From: CAVXTF01 sp963701375
Lineage (GTDB): Bacteria; Actinomycetota; Acidimicrobiia; Acidimicrobiales; CAVXTF01
NCBI GenBank assembly: GCA_963701375.1
Contig: CAVOZT010000004.1
Span: 744,001-808,000, forward strand
Reading direction: 5' to 3'
Length of the DNA stretch: 64,000 bases
A program made the translations under genes and the position numbers. Each line of letters opens with the position of its first letter. Position 1 is the first letter of the stretch. A model generated the notes under the pieces. The model did not search any database, had not been told where the DNA came from, and worked only from the letters and a program-made list of their open reading frames with translations. Positions 1 through 8,577 of the stretch are shown piece after piece.

Positions 1-551
1 TCGACGCCATGATCTTCGGGATGCCGCGTGCGCTGTTTCCTGCCATCGGGCTGGTCAGGCTGCACGGGGGACCGGCGACCGTCGGATTGCTCTACGCGGC
101 TCCCGGGGCCGGAGCGCTCCTCGGCGCAATTCTCACGGGCTGGGTGAGCAGCGTCTCGCGTCAGGGCCGCGCCGTGCTGGTCGCGATCGCGGTGTGGGGA
201 GGGGCGATCACCGCCTTCGGCTTCGCACCCTGGCTCGCAGCGTCACTGCCGCTTCTTGCGGTTGCAGGAGCGGCCGACGTCATCTCGGCGGTGTTCCGAG
301 GGACCATGCTCCAGCGACTGGCGCCCGACGCGCTCCGGGGGCGGCTGTCGGCCGTGCACACCGCGGTCGTGACCGGCGGTCCGAGGCTCGGAGACGCCGA
401 AGCGGGAGCCGTGGCCGCACTCGCGGGCGTGCCGTTCTCCGTCGTGTCGGGCGGTGTCGTCTGCCTGGTCGGAATAGCTCTGATCGGATGGCTGATGCCG
501 CAGTTCACCAGGTACCGGGACAATCCGGCGGCAGAAATCCCAGCGGTGTAA
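1..551 (+). CDS. MFS transporter, C-terminal part (cut by window start)
   Basis: The frame is open from the first bases, and residues before the first Met (Val-Asp-Ala) continue the same protein, so this is the 3' end of a longer gene. About 180 residues are visible, with at least four hydrophobic helices, a Gly/Ala-rich segment (GAGALLGAIL) and the loop RLAPDALRGRLSAVHTA. That loop is typical of the MFS_3 (enterobactin-exporter-like) group of major facilitator permeases. The usual family length is near 400 residues, so roughly half is missing. The substrate cannot be inferred. The next gene starts 22 bp downstream on the same strand. Confidence 0.75.
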   Translation, partial: DAMIFGMPRALFPAIGLVRLHGGPATVGLLYAAPGAGALLGAILTGWVSSVSRQGRAVLVAIAVWGGAITAFGFAPWLAASLPLLAVAGAADVISAVFRGTMLQRLAPDALRGRLSAVHTAVVTGGPRLGDAEAGAVAALAGVPFSVVSGGVVCLVGIALIGWLMPQFTRYRDNPAAEIPAV

Positions 552-573
552 GCGGGGTTGTAGTCCTTGTGGT

Positions 574-1179
574 ATGGATGCAAGCGTGTCGCCTGAAGCC
601 ATGACGGGTGATCACGGCGGCCCCGGTTCGGATCCCGTCGTGGCCGTTCGTTCCGCTGTTTCGGCTCACGAGCCCGAAGACCAGCGCGAGATCGACGCGC
701 GGGAATTCATCCTGCGCGAGCTCGGCCGGCTCGACAAACCGTTCGACGAGGGTGCAGATCCGGTCCACGTGACCGGGTCGGGGGTGGTCGTGGGCTCTCG
801 CGGGACGATCCTCCATCTGCACAAGCGACTAAGTCGTTGGATGCAGACGGGCGGACACTTAGAACCTGGCGAGATGCCGTATGACGCGGCGCTGAGGGAA
901 TCCGAGGAGGAGACGGGCCTTCGCCTCGCACATCCCCATGGGGGACCCCGGCTGCTGCACGTCGACGTGCACCCGGCTGCCGACGGACATACACATCTGG
1001 ACCTGCGCTACCTGTTGCTCGGTCCGGACGTCGAACCGTCACCTCCACCCGGCGAGAGTCCGGACGCAAGGTGGTTCTCCTGGCCGGATGCCCTCGGGCG
1101 GTCCGATGTCGCCCTTGTCGGGGCACTGCGCGCCGCGCAGCGCCAGCCCGAGGTGGTTTCCTCGGAGCGCCGTGCCTGA
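574..1179 (+). CDS. Nudix hydrolase
   Basis: A 201-residue protein with a complete Nudix box at residues 94-116: Gly94, Glu100, then REsEEETGL ending at Leu116, matching G-x5-E-x7-R-E-U-x-E-E-x-G-U. Nudix enzymes hydrolyse nucleoside diphosphates linked to another moiety, and the acidic box residues bind Mg2+. The N-terminal ~65 residues are a polar extension, and a second Met at residue 10 is an alternative start. The gene overlaps the next one by 8 bp, which suggests translational coupling. The substrate is unknown; many actinobacterial relatives are house-cleaning pyrophosphatases. Confidence 0.85.
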   Translation: MDASVSPEAMTGDHGGPGSDPVVAVRSAVSAHEPEDQREIDAREFILRELGRLDKPFDEGADPVHVTGSGVVVGSRGTILHLHKRLSRWMQTGGHLEPGEMPYDAALRESEEETGLRLAHPHGGPRLLHVDVHPAADGHTHLDLRYLLLGPDVEPSPPPGESPDARWFSWPDALGRSDVALVGALRAAQRQPEVVSSERRA

Positions 1180-1897
1180 GTCCTCGGAACGGTTCCACCG
1201 GCTCTTAGAAGTACAGGACCACGACACCGCAATAGACCGGCTACTCCATCGCCGGGCGAACCTCACAGAACGCTCCGAACTGCGTGCGCTCGAAGCTCAG
1301 ATTGCTTCGATCGACTCGAACTGGCGCCAGGTCGGCGAGGAGCGCGACGTCCTCGGCGCCCGGCAGGCGACGCTCGAGGAGCAGATCGGGGCATCGCGAG
1401 CACGGAGCGGTGAGATCGAACGCCGCCTCTACAGCGGACAGGTGACGGCCGCTCGCGACCTCCAGGCCATGGACGACGAGGTCAAGCACCTCGCACGGCA
1501 CATCTCGGAGCTCGAGGACCGCGAGCTCGAGGTGATGGAGCAGCTCGAACCTCTCGACGCCACGCTCTCATCGCTCGTCGGCGAGCTCGCCGAGCTGAGC
1601 ACCAAGGCCGAGAATCTTCGCCTCTCGATCGCCGAGCACGAGGCCGAGATCGAAGGCGACCTGGCGCACGAACGCAGCGAGCGCGCACGCCTTGCCGCAG
1701 AGGTGCCCGCCGATCTGATCGCGCTCTACGAACAGCTGCGCAAGAAGCTCGGTGGGACCGGCGCCGCGCGACTGGTCGGGGGGTCGTGCGGAGGATGCCA
1801 CCTACAGCTGCCTGCGATGGAGCTCGATCGCGTGAAGAAGGCACCCCCTGACGCCGTCATCTACTGCGACCAATGCGGCCGCATCTTGGTGAGGTGA
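1172..1897 (+). CDS. C4 zinc-ribbon coiled-coil protein (DUF164/zf-RING_7 type)
   Basis: The GTG at 1172 is chosen because the open frame further upstream is only the shadow of the Nudix gene. The 241-residue product has a long charged coiled coil (about residues 15-180, rich in Glu/Arg/Leu heptads) and a C-terminal zinc ribbon with Cys206/Cys209 and Cys232/Cys235. This matches the family in which a helical hairpin precedes a treble-clef zinc finger and which sits upstream of an RNase H/phosphatase gene in many actinobacteria; the phosphatase neighbour here fits. The family is thought to bind nucleic acid or ribosomes, but I see no direct proof of function. Confidence 0.85.
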   Translation: MPESSERFHRLLEVQDHDTAIDRLLHRRANLTERSELRALEAQIASIDSNWRQVGEERDVLGARQATLEEQIGASRARSGEIERRLYSGQVTAARDLQAMDDEVKHLARHISELEDRELEVMEQLEPLDATLSSLVGELAELSTKAENLRLSIAEHEAEIEGDLAHERSERARLAAEVPADLIALYEQLRKKLGGTGAARLVGGSCGGCHLQLPAMELDRVKKAPPDAVIYCDQCGRILVR

Positions 1898-1901
1898 AGC
1901 T

Positions 1902-2513
1902 GTGTTGCTCCTGCTTCGTCACGGCGAAGCGGTCGGTAACGCCGAGGGCAGGTTGCTCGGCCGCTTGGACTCGCCTCTGACGGACCGAGGGAGGACACAG
2001 GCCGCCCGCCTGGCGACTCTGCTCGATCGGAAATCCGTCTCGCGAGTCATCACGAGCCCTCTCGCTCGCGCGAGAGGCACGGCCGAAGCGCTCGGTATCG
2101 ACATCCCCATCGAGACCGACGACCGTTGGAGCGAGGTCGACTACGGCACCTACGACGGCGAGCGTTTGTCGGGCGTTCCTTCCGAAGTTTGGCGCTCGTG
2201 GCGCGCGGACCCCGGTTACAGGCCAGCGGGCGGAGAGACCCTGGCAGAGCTCGGCGTGCGCGTCCGCAATGCGTGCGAGGAGCTCTTCTCGGCGGACGGC
2301 GCCGGTGCAAGGGCGGAGTCGGACGTGGTCGTCGTGAGCCACGTGTCGCCCATAAAAGCGGCCGTGTGCTGGGCACTCGGCGCAGGCGACGGCACGGCGT
2401 GGCGCATGTGGCTGGCGACGGGCTCTCTCAGCGTCATCGGATGGGGGACAGACACGCCGGTGCTGCACCGTTACAACATCGTTTCACCGAACGACGACGG
2501 AGCGACTGCGTAG
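1902..2513 (+). CDS. Histidine phosphatase family protein (phosphoglycerate mutase-like)
   Basis: Starts with GTG four bases after the zinc-ribbon stop. The 203-residue protein opens with LLLLRHGEA (catalytic RHG at residues 6-8). It has the general acid Glu78 in RWSEVDYG and the second catalytic His147 in VVVSHVSP. This is a complete branch-1 histidine phosphatase fold. In related actinobacteria this position is held by an RNase H-acid phosphatase fusion (CobC-like); here only the phosphatase half is present. It could act on alpha-ribazole phosphate or another small phosphoester. The substrate is not determinable from sequence. Confidence 0.85.
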   Translation: MLLLLRHGEAVGNAEGRLLGRLDSPLTDRGRTQAARLATLLDRKSVSRVITSPLARARGTAEALGIDIPIETDDRWSEVDYGTYDGERLSGVPSEVWRSWRADPGYRPAGGETLAELGVRVRNACEELFSADGAGARAESDVVVVSHVSPIKAAVCWALGAGDGTAWRMWLATGSLSVIGWGTDTPVLHRYNIVSPNDDGATA

Positions 2514-2538
2514 CTACGCTTGGCGCGCCGCGTACGCG

Positions 2539-2902
2539 GTGGCGATGACGGTATCGGTGACGCTTCTCGCGTTGGGGAGCGCTGTTTCCATTGGATTGGG
2601 CACGGCTCTTCTTCTTGGATGCACCGGAGTGGCAACCGCCCACACGTTGGCGGTAAGACGCGACGTGGCAGTCGAGCGCGACGACAACGATTTCCACGTT
2701 GCCGCGGCGAGAGAGCGCCTCAGGCGACGAGCCGAGGCGCGCCGGCCTGCCGGGTATCGACGTCAAGACGGCCGAGCGCATCGTCATGACCCGCTTGCAG
2801 CTCGGCGGGTTCGCCTCGGTCGACGAGCTGTCGGTGACGCTCGACCTTCCGCCTTCTCAACTCGACGGGGTCTCCGACCGTTTGTTGTTTCTCAGGGGCT
2901 GA
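2539..2902 (+). CDS. Small membrane-anchored helix-hairpin-helix (ComEA-like) protein, frameshifted
   Basis: Two frames together make one short protein of about 120 residues. The first frame has a hydrophobic N-terminal helix (about residues 3-33) and a basic linker. The second frame, from about 2735, has a helix-hairpin-helix unit (AGLPGIDVKTAERIV, then GGFASVDEL) ending in DRLLFLRG. Related actinobacterial proteins place a HhH pair behind a membrane anchor in just this order. A +1 shift is needed between about 2700 and 2745. The full span fits exactly three-fold after removal of one base. The HhH domain is a DNA-binding element in ComEA, but uptake genes are not seen nearby. Start is GTG 2539 or ATG 2545. 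Confidence 0.6.
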
Positions 2903-2932
2903 TCTGTTTCTCAGGGCAGATCGAGAGCGCCA

Positions 2933-4465
2933 TCACACGGGGGCCTCGACTGCCAGCCGTGGTGTGCGCGATTCGGGAAGAGAGTCGTAGAGATCCGCTA
3001 TCAAGTCGTCGCGGGTGGCTCGCCGCGACGGTTCGTCCCAGAGATTGCGCCACTGGAGCGGGTCCTCGCCCAGGTCGTACAGCTCCCCTTCGGTGCCCTC
3101 GTACATGGGGCCGGCCTCGTACGCGGTGCAGACCCAGCCGTCGCGCGCGATCGAACGAAGCTTCATTCCGATGTGCTCGAACTGTGAGTCCCACTCGGTG
3201 ATGACCCGTTCGCGTCCGGAGCCGGGCGCCTTGGGCAGAGCGACGCCCTCAGCCCACTCGGGTACGGGCACGCCGGCGATCTCGCAGAAGGTCGGGGCGA
3301 GGTCCAGGTGGCCGACCGGCTCGTGAACGTCCGCGGGCACCGTCTGTTCAGAAGTGGCGGGCCGCCACACGAGCGGAACGCGCATCAGGGCGTTGACGTG
3401 GTACGGACCTTTGAAGAGGAGCCCGAAATCACCTTGCAGTTCACCGTGGTCCGTCGTGAACACGACGTCGGTCTGGGTTCCCCATCCGCGTTCTTCGATG
3501 CGGTCGAGCACCCGTCCGAGCGCTTCGTCGATGAGCTCGTTCTCCACGTGCACGAGCGCAGTGACCTCGCGGACCTGGTCGTCGGTCATCTTGCAAGGGA
3601 CGAACTTGTTGGGCCCACCCTCCATGTTGTTGAACCGGCCTTCGTACCAGTCGAGCCAATGGTGGGGCTTTCGCGACAGGACTTCCACCACCTTCTCGGG
3701 CGTTCCAGGGTGTCCGGCAGGTAGGTCGAGGTCTTGCCAGCTGATCCGGCGCCGGACCTCGTCGACGGGGGGGTCCCAAGGATGATGCGGATCGGGGAAG
3801 CTCATCCAGCAGAACCAATCTTCGTCGGGGCCGAGCGAGTCGAGCCATGCGATCGTGCGATCTGCCACCCAGTCGGTGTGGTACATGTCCTTCGGGATCG
3901 GATTGTGCTTCACCTCCGGGGCGCCGGTGTCACCGCCGCCCTCCTCGTTCAATCCCATGCTGATCATCGAGACGAGCGGGTAGTAGGCGTCGCACCATTC
4001 AGGACCGTTGTGCTCAAGCCACTTGTCGTAGTGCCACTGGCGCAGGTACCCGTGCATTGCGAGCTCGAGGTGCTCGAATCCCCGGTACGGACCCGTCGAC
4101 CCGTCGTGGGCCATCCGGTTCTCCTGCCACTTGTGGTCTATGTCGAAACCCGGCTGGAAGTGCGCCTTGCCTACGAGCGCGGTCCGGTAGCCGGCCGCTT
4201 CGTGGAGATAGCCCGCGACGGAAGGAGCGTCCACGGGCAACGGGATACCGTTCGCCACGACTCCGTGAGTACGGACGTACTGGCCCGTGATCATCGTCGA
4301 CCGAGCCGGCATGCAGACGGTGTTCTGGTTGTGCGCGCGCCGGTAGACGATGCCGTCAGCGGCGAGAGAATCCACCACGGGCGTGCGTGCAACCGTGCCG
4401 CCCGTGCAGCCGAGAGCGTCGTACCGCTGCTGGTCGGTCGTGACGAACAGGATCTTGCGGCCCAT
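2933..4465 (-). CDS. Sulfatase (formylglycine-dependent, arylsulfatase/choline-sulfatase type)
   Basis: A 510-residue protein with the sulfatase signature CMPARSTMITG at residues 51-61. Cys51 in the C-x-P-x-R context would be converted to formylglycine by a maturase. Metal ligands are visible in VTTDQQR (Asp11) near the start and in FTTDHGELQGD in the second half. No signal peptide is seen, so a cytoplasmic enzyme is likely. The start ATG is preceded by a GAGGAGGA ribosome site. It lies 33 bp behind the dehalogenase on the same strand, probably as the last gene of the TetR-dehalogenase-sulfatase operon. It should cleave a sulfate ester, or possibly a phosphonate monoester. The substrate is unknown. 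Confidence 0.88.
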   Translation of the reverse strand: MGRKILFVTTDQQRYDALGCTGGTVARTPVVDSLAADGIVYRRAHNQNTVCMPARSTMITGQYVRTHGVVANGIPLPVDAPSVAGYLHEAAGYRTALVGKAHFQPGFDIDHKWQENRMAHDGSTGPYRGFEHLELAMHGYLRQWHYDKWLEHNGPEWCDAYYPLVSMISMGLNEEGGGDTGAPEVKHNPIPKDMYHTDWVADRTIAWLDSLGPDEDWFCWMSFPDPHHPWDPPVDEVRRRISWQDLDLPAGHPGTPEKVVEVLSRKPHHWLDWYEGRFNNMEGGPNKFVPCKMTDDQVREVTALVHVENELIDEALGRVLDRIEERGWGTQTDVVFTTDHGELQGDFGLLFKGPYHVNALMRVPLVWRPATSEQTVPADVHEPVGHLDLAPTFCEIAGVPVPEWAEGVALPKAPGSGRERVITEWDSQFEHIGMKLRSIARDGWVCTAYEAGPMYEGTEGELYDLGEDPLQWRNLWDEPSRRATRDDLIADLYDSLPESRTPRLAVEAPV

Positions 4466-4498
4466 CAGTCCTCCTCGTCCTCGGGTCGTCGGGCGGGA

Positions 4499-5411
4499 TC
4501 AGGCGGCGGGGTCGGAGCGGACGAAGTCGATGACCACCTCGGCGAGCTGCTCGCCCCGGTCTTCTTGCAGGAAGTGCCCGCCGCCTTCGATCGTCACGTG
4601 CTTCTGCCCCTGGCAACCCGGGACACGATCGCGAAACAGCCTGTCCGAACCCTTGGTGATGGGGTCGCTGTCTGAGAACGCGCAGAGGAACGGGCGATCG
4701 AAGTGCTCGAGCGCCGACCACGCCTGGCGATTCTTCTCACTCGACGGGTCGTCGGCAGCGCGTCGGAACGAGAACGGGGAACTGGCGTGCCCCTTCCTTG
4801 TAGGTCTCATCGGGGAACGGCACGTCGTAGGCCGCGATTACCTCGGGAGTCAGGTCGGTCGTCGTACCGCTGTTGACGATCACCCCGATCGGCATCTCGG
4901 GGACCTCCTGGGAGAATCGCTGCCACGCCAGGAACGCTTCGGAAATTCCGGTGTCTCCCGTGGGGAGCCCCGTGTTGGCAGCCACCACGCGCCGGAACCT
5001 CTCGGGATGTGAGGCGACCAGCCGAAGGCCGATGAGGCCGCCCCAGTCCTGGCAGACGAGGGTCAGGTTCTGCAACCCGAGTTGGTCGAAGAGCGCCGAG
5101 TGCATCCAACGTACGTGGCGCTCGTAGGTGTAATCGGTCCTTTCAGCAGGCTTGTCCGACCTGCCGAAGCCGACGAGGTCCGGCGCAATGACGCGGAACC
5201 CGCCGGAGACGAACGGCCCCACCATCTTGCGGTACAGGTAGCACCAAGAAGGCTCGCCGTGCATGAGGAGGATTGTTTCGGTCGCGTCCGGAAGGCCCTC
5301 GTCGATGTAGTGGACCCTGAGCTGTTCGTCGGGCAAGGTCACGTAATGGGGCGCGAAGTCGAAACCCGGCAGTCGCGAGAACCGATCGTCTGGTGTCCTA
5401 AGGACGTTCAC
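4499..5411 (-). CDS. Haloalkane dehalogenase (DhlA-like alpha/beta hydrolase), frameshifted
   Basis: GTG 5411 overlaps the TetR stop as GTGA. Residues follow the DhlA plan: HGEPSWCYLYRKM (Glu53 oxyanion/halide side), nucleophile Asp122 in CQDWGGLIG with Trp123, acid in AFSDSDPIT, and catalytic His in EGGGHFLQED. One extra base near 4760 breaks the frame. Removing it joins LVPT to AADDPSSEKNRQAW and gives 303 residues, close to DhlA (310). Such enzymes hydrolyse carbon-halogen bonds to alcohol plus halide. Epoxide hydrolase is a less likely alternative because of the Glu53/Trp123 pair. Co-transcription with a TetR gene and a sulfatase suggests a catabolic or detoxification operon. Confidence 0.82.
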
Positions 5412-6094
5412 GTAAGCACACGGGTGACCAGGAGCTCCACGACCTGGCGCGCCGCGGCGAGGGATCGTCCGGACTGCTTTCTCAGGTGATCCCACGTCTC
5501 GAACGAGGTGGACACCTCGAGCGCGTCGAGGAGCTCGCGTTGCTTTGCGCCCGTGTGTTCGGTCAGCTCGGGCGAGAACGTCTGCCGAAGCTGTGAACGG
5601 AGCAACATCCTGGCGGCCTCGAGCTGGCTGGCGACCGTGGGGGAGCGGCCGGCCGCGAGACGCGCCGCTCGCCTGACAGGGGCGATCGCCTCGTACAGCT
5701 GCGCACGCTCACGCACGGTGTCCTTCACCCTTTTCGCCAGGTCGCCGTGGGCGGCGACGGGGCGGAGCTTCTGCCAATGACGCTCGACTTGGATCGCGAC
5801 TGCAGACTGGAGCACGGACTCCATGTCCTCGAAGTGATGGAACACGAGCCTGAGCGACACTCCGGCCCGCTCGGCCACCTGTCGTGCGGTCGGACGTTCG
5901 ACGCCGTCGTGCAGAAGGCTGATCAATGCCTCCGCAATCGATTCGCGAGCCCGAATGCCGCGTGCGACCCTGCCGTCCGAAGCACGCCGTGCGCGCTCTG
6001 CGGGTACCTGCGGCCCCTCTACCTGCGCCCGATCGTTGGTCCGATCGTTGGTCCGATCGTTGACCGAGCCCGTGCGCCCCGGAGAAGATGGCAT
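5408..6094 (-). CDS. TetR-family transcriptional regulator
   Basis: A 228-residue protein with the helix-turn-helix PTARQVAERAGVSLRLVFHHF at residues 68-88. It is preceded by an unusual 40-residue polar leader containing a NDRT repeat (NDRTNDRTNDR), encoded by a 12-bp tandem repeat. The ligand-binding half is helical and not assignable. The stop overlaps the dehalogenase start, so it heads that operon. A perfect inverted repeat (6114-6130) lies 20 bp upstream over the likely -35 region, so autorepression with ligand release is expected. The ligand may be a substrate of the dehalogenase or sulfatase; this is inference from context. Confidence 0.88.
   Translation of the reverse strand: MPSSPGRTGSVNDRTNDRTNDRAQVEGPQVPAERARRASDGRVARGIRARESIAEALISLLHDGVERPTARQVAERAGVSLRLVFHHFEDMESVLQSAVAIQVERHWQKLRPVAAHGDLAKRVKDTVRERAQLYEAIAPVRRAARLAAGRSPTVASQLEAARMLLRSQLRQTFSPELTEHTGAKQRELLDALEVSTSFETWDHLRKQSGRSLAAARQVVELLVTRVLT
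6031..6064. repeat. 12-bp tandem repeat inside the tetR leader
   Basis: Two full copies of GATCGTTGGTCC and a partial third copy lie in phase within the N-terminal leader of the TetR gene. They produce the NDRT repeats. Because the unit is a multiple of three, copy-number change would keep the frame. Confidence 0.85.
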
Positions 6095-6113
6095 GCGAGG
6101 AATCCTAAGATAT

Positions 6114-6130
6114 TTGCACTGTCAGTGCAA
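6114..6130. promoter_or_regulatory. Operator of the TetR/dehalogenase/sulfatase operon
   Basis: TTGCACT-GTC-AGTGCAA is a perfect 7-bp inverted repeat with a 3-nt spacer, of the size bound by TetR dimers. On the minus strand it overlaps a plausible -35 (TTGCAC). A TAGGAT -10 follows 17 nt later, just upstream of the tetR ATG at 6094. It may also influence the divergent GNAT gene at 6203. Confidence 0.7.
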
Positions 6131-6202
6131 TAAGAGGCCGCGCAGGCGAGCGGAGCCGACCGCCGATCTTCATTCTGAAAACTCGGGAACACCCGCGTTT
6201 AC

Positions 6203-7018
6203 TTGAGTTTCGTGGCCTGCATAAGCTTCGTGGCCCGAGTGCGAACGCCCCCCGTACAGTCGAACGTTCTCGAACGCATCCAGGACTACATCAGACGCTA
6301 CGCGGCCGAGCAGCGCGAAGTTGAGCGCACCGGCCCGTTCCTCGCCACGTTCGGGCGTTACTCGAGCGGGCCCTACCTCAACTATGCGGTCCCCGACGAC
6401 CACTCCGAGCCGAGTGACGAAGAGGTCGCGCAGCTCGCACAGCTCTACGAGAGACGCCGGCTACGTCCCCGGGTGGAGCTCGTGCCCGGGCTCGCACCTG
6501 AGGCCGTCACGACCCTCCGCCGCGCGGGATTCCGGACCGAGGGCGTACTCCCGCTGATGGCGTGCACCGACCGGACGATTTCCGACGTCCGCCGTCCTGA
6601 CGGCTTCGAGATCGAGTTTGCCGCTGACGACGCGCAATACGCGGCGGTCGTGGAGATTCGCCACGCGGCGTTCGACGAGCCGGGCCATTCGACTGCAGCA
6701 GATGCGCAACGGGCGCGTTCGAACGTGGAAGGGGGCGGATCGGCGGTGATCGCGATTCGCTCGTCGAGCGGCGAGGCCGTCGCGTCGGGTGCCTGTCTCA
6801 TCCCCTATGGAGGCGTGACCGAGCTCACCTCGGTGGGCGTGCTGGCGCGATGCAGACGAAAGGGGATCGGAGCATTCGTCACCGCCGCACTCGCGCGTTC
6901 GGCGGTTCTGAGTGGGGTCGAGATCGTCTACCTGATCCCGGCTCACGACGAGGGTGAACGCCTGTACGAGCGCATCGGTTTCACGAGAGTGGGAGAGTCG
7001 CTACACCTCGGCCTTTAG
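6203..7018 (+). CDS. GNAT-family N-acetyltransferase
   Basis: The 271-residue protein has the acetyl-CoA-binding motif A near its C-terminal third (GVLARCRRKGIGAFVTAAL, the R-x-x-G-x-G/A region). This is followed by LYERIGFTRVGES, the usual end of a GNAT fold. The N-terminal half (about residues 20-120) looks like a degenerate second GNAT-like lobe. The start is uncertain: TTG 6203 gives the full frame, but GTG 6239 would remove a leader with no family support. It is monocistronic, divergent from the TetR operon and convergent with the phosphodiesterase gene. The substrate is unknown. Confidence 0.75.
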   Translation: MSFVACISFVARVRTPPVQSNVLERIQDYIRRYAAEQREVERTGPFLATFGRYSSGPYLNYAVPDDHSEPSDEEVAQLAQLYERRRLRPRVELVPGLAPEAVTTLRRAGFRTEGVLPLMACTDRTISDVRRPDGFEIEFAADDAQYAAVVEIRHAAFDEPGHSTAADAQRARSNVEGGGSAVIAIRSSSGEAVASGACLIPYGGVTELTSVGVLARCRRKGIGAFVTAALARSAVLSGVEIVYLIPAHDEGERLYERIGFTRVGESLHLGL

Positions 7019-7029
7019 GATTCGAGTGT

Positions 7030-8577
7030 CTAGGTAGCTTCTGTCTCGGGGCCTAGGTACAAGAAGCCGGATGCCTCGTCGCGAAAAGGGATCCCGGCGT
7101 CTTCGAGCGCCGTGCCCCAGTCACCGGCGACGTCCGGGTCGTTCAACTCCATGCCGTGATCGGCGAGAACGAGCACGGTCGTCCTTGCGAGACCGACGGT
7201 TCTGTCCATGGTTTCGAGGATGTCGGCTATGCGAGCGTCGGTGTCGCGTACCGCGGAGCGTGCCATCTCGGAGTGGGGTCCTGCTTCGTGCGACGCCGAA
7301 TCAGTGAGCGACGTGTTGACCCACATGAAGACGGGAGTCGGGAAGGGCGCTCCGCCGAATCCCCCATCGAGCAGTGCGCACGCCTGCGCAACCGACGAAT
7401 CGTCGACCGTCGTCCCCCATTTGTAAGCCTCGCTCGAATCCGCGAACCGCCGAGTGGCGCGGGACGGAGTCGAGCTCGAAAGGCCCGCGAGTTCCCTCGT
7501 GCGCCGTGTACGGAAGAGATCGAACGTGGAATATGTCGCCCCCCGGTCCGCCGGCTCGTTCACGGAGAATGTGCAGGCGCCAGGCCTCTTCGAAGCGATG
7601 GCCTCGTGGACGGTCTGAATTCCCGGCGCAAGCCAGCGCATCGCCTCCTGCCACGTGGCCGCAGACTCCGTCACCACCTGCCGGCGAAGGTCCCTGTCGT
7701 ACCAAGCGTTGTGCAGGACCCCGTGGTGCCCCGGATGGCAACCCGTGAGCAGCGTCGTGTGATTGGGCAAGGTGACCGTAGGTAGCGAGGCGATTGCTCC
7801 GTGGCGGAACGCGGTCCCGTCCTCTATGAGTCTGGCAATCGTCGGCGCTTCGCCACTCGATGTCATGTCGTAGAGCATGTTCGGGTTGGTGCCGTCGAGT
7901 AGAAAGCAGATCACGGTCCGCGGTTGTTCGGTATCCGGGTCGAACAACTCGTCGATCACGTCGCCGTCCTGCCGGGACAGGTAGGCATCGGGGCGGGGCG
8001 TTCCGCTCGGTCCGATTCCCTCGGCCGGATCGAATCCGAGGAGGGCAAGAACGGTCGGGGCGACGTCGACGAGCCGGCAGTGACGGTCCACCAGACCGAG
8101 GCGGTGGACCCCTGCTCCCGAGATGACGAACGGAGCACGCGCTTGGACGACGTCGAGCGAGCCGTGCTCGCCCCTGTGGTCCTCGCAGCGGTGCGAGGAG
8201 GTGTGAAGGACGCAGAGATCCGGGGCGCAAGGGTGGTCGAACACTTGCGCGATGTGCTCGTAGGCGTACGGGTAGCTGTTTCGACGCCGATCAGGCCACA
8301 GGTTGGCGATCTCGTCGGCAAGCGGCGAAAAGCGAGAGGGATCCTGGTCTCCGAGAGGGTCGTGCGACGAGGATTCCTCTGTCGAGAACGTCGGCGACGG
8401 TCCGGTGACGTCGCGCCGGAACCGAACATGACCGTCGACAGATCGAGCTTCGTAGACGTTCGTCTCCGGCGACCAGCAGACGAGCTCCACGAGCGGGGCA
8501 AGGTCAGCCGAGCAAAGGATGTCGAGCGCGGCCTCGCGCAGGTCGTTCCCGGGAGTAATTTCCACCACTCGGCTCAT
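7030..8577 (-). CDS. Alkaline-phosphatase-superfamily phosphodiesterase with rearranged halves
   Basis: The 515-residue protein carries the marks of the type I phosphodiesterase/nucleotide pyrophosphatase family, but in unusual order. Residues 128-183 resemble the normal C-terminal half: Asp133-His134, GEHGS at 136-140, ARAPFVISGAG, then LVDVAPTVLALLGF. Residues 222-515 resemble the normal N-terminal half: LLDGTNP at 227-233, nucleophile region LPTVTLPNHTTLLTG with Thr269, then DSASHEAGPH and VLADHGM. The protein ends soon after the DHG motif, where the C-terminal half would normally follow. This looks like a circular permutation, but a normal order in a subfamily unknown to me is possible. 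Its start overlaps the SnoaL-like stop (ATGA). Confidence 0.75.
   Translation of the reverse strand: MSRVVEITPGNDLREAALDILCSADLAPLVELVCWSPETNVYEARSVDGHVRFRRDVTGPSPTFSTEESSSHDPLGDQDPSRFSPLADEIANLWPDRRRNSYPYAYEHIAQVFDHPCAPDLCVLHTSSHRCEDHRGEHGSLDVVQARAPFVISGAGVHRLGLVDRHCRLVDVAPTVLALLGFDPAEGIGPSGTPRPDAYLSRQDGDVIDELFDPDTEQPRTVICFLLDGTNPNMLYDMTSSGEAPTIARLIEDGTAFRHGAIASLPTVTLPNHTTLLTGCHPGHHGVLHNAWYDRDLRRQVVTESAATWQEAMRWLAPGIQTVHEAIASKRPGACTFSVNEPADRGATYSTFDLFRTRRTRELAGLSSSTPSRATRRFADSSEAYKWGTTVDDSSVAQACALLDGGFGGAPFPTPVFMWVNTSLTDSASHEAGPHSEMARSAVRDTDARIADILETMDRTVGLARTTVLVLADHGMELNDPDVAGDWGTALEDAGIPFRDEASGFLYLGPETEAT

Noticed and set aside
3734..4675. Long plus-strand frame opposite the sulfatase
   Set aside because: It is a high-GC shadow of the sulfatase and dehalogenase with no recognisable motif.
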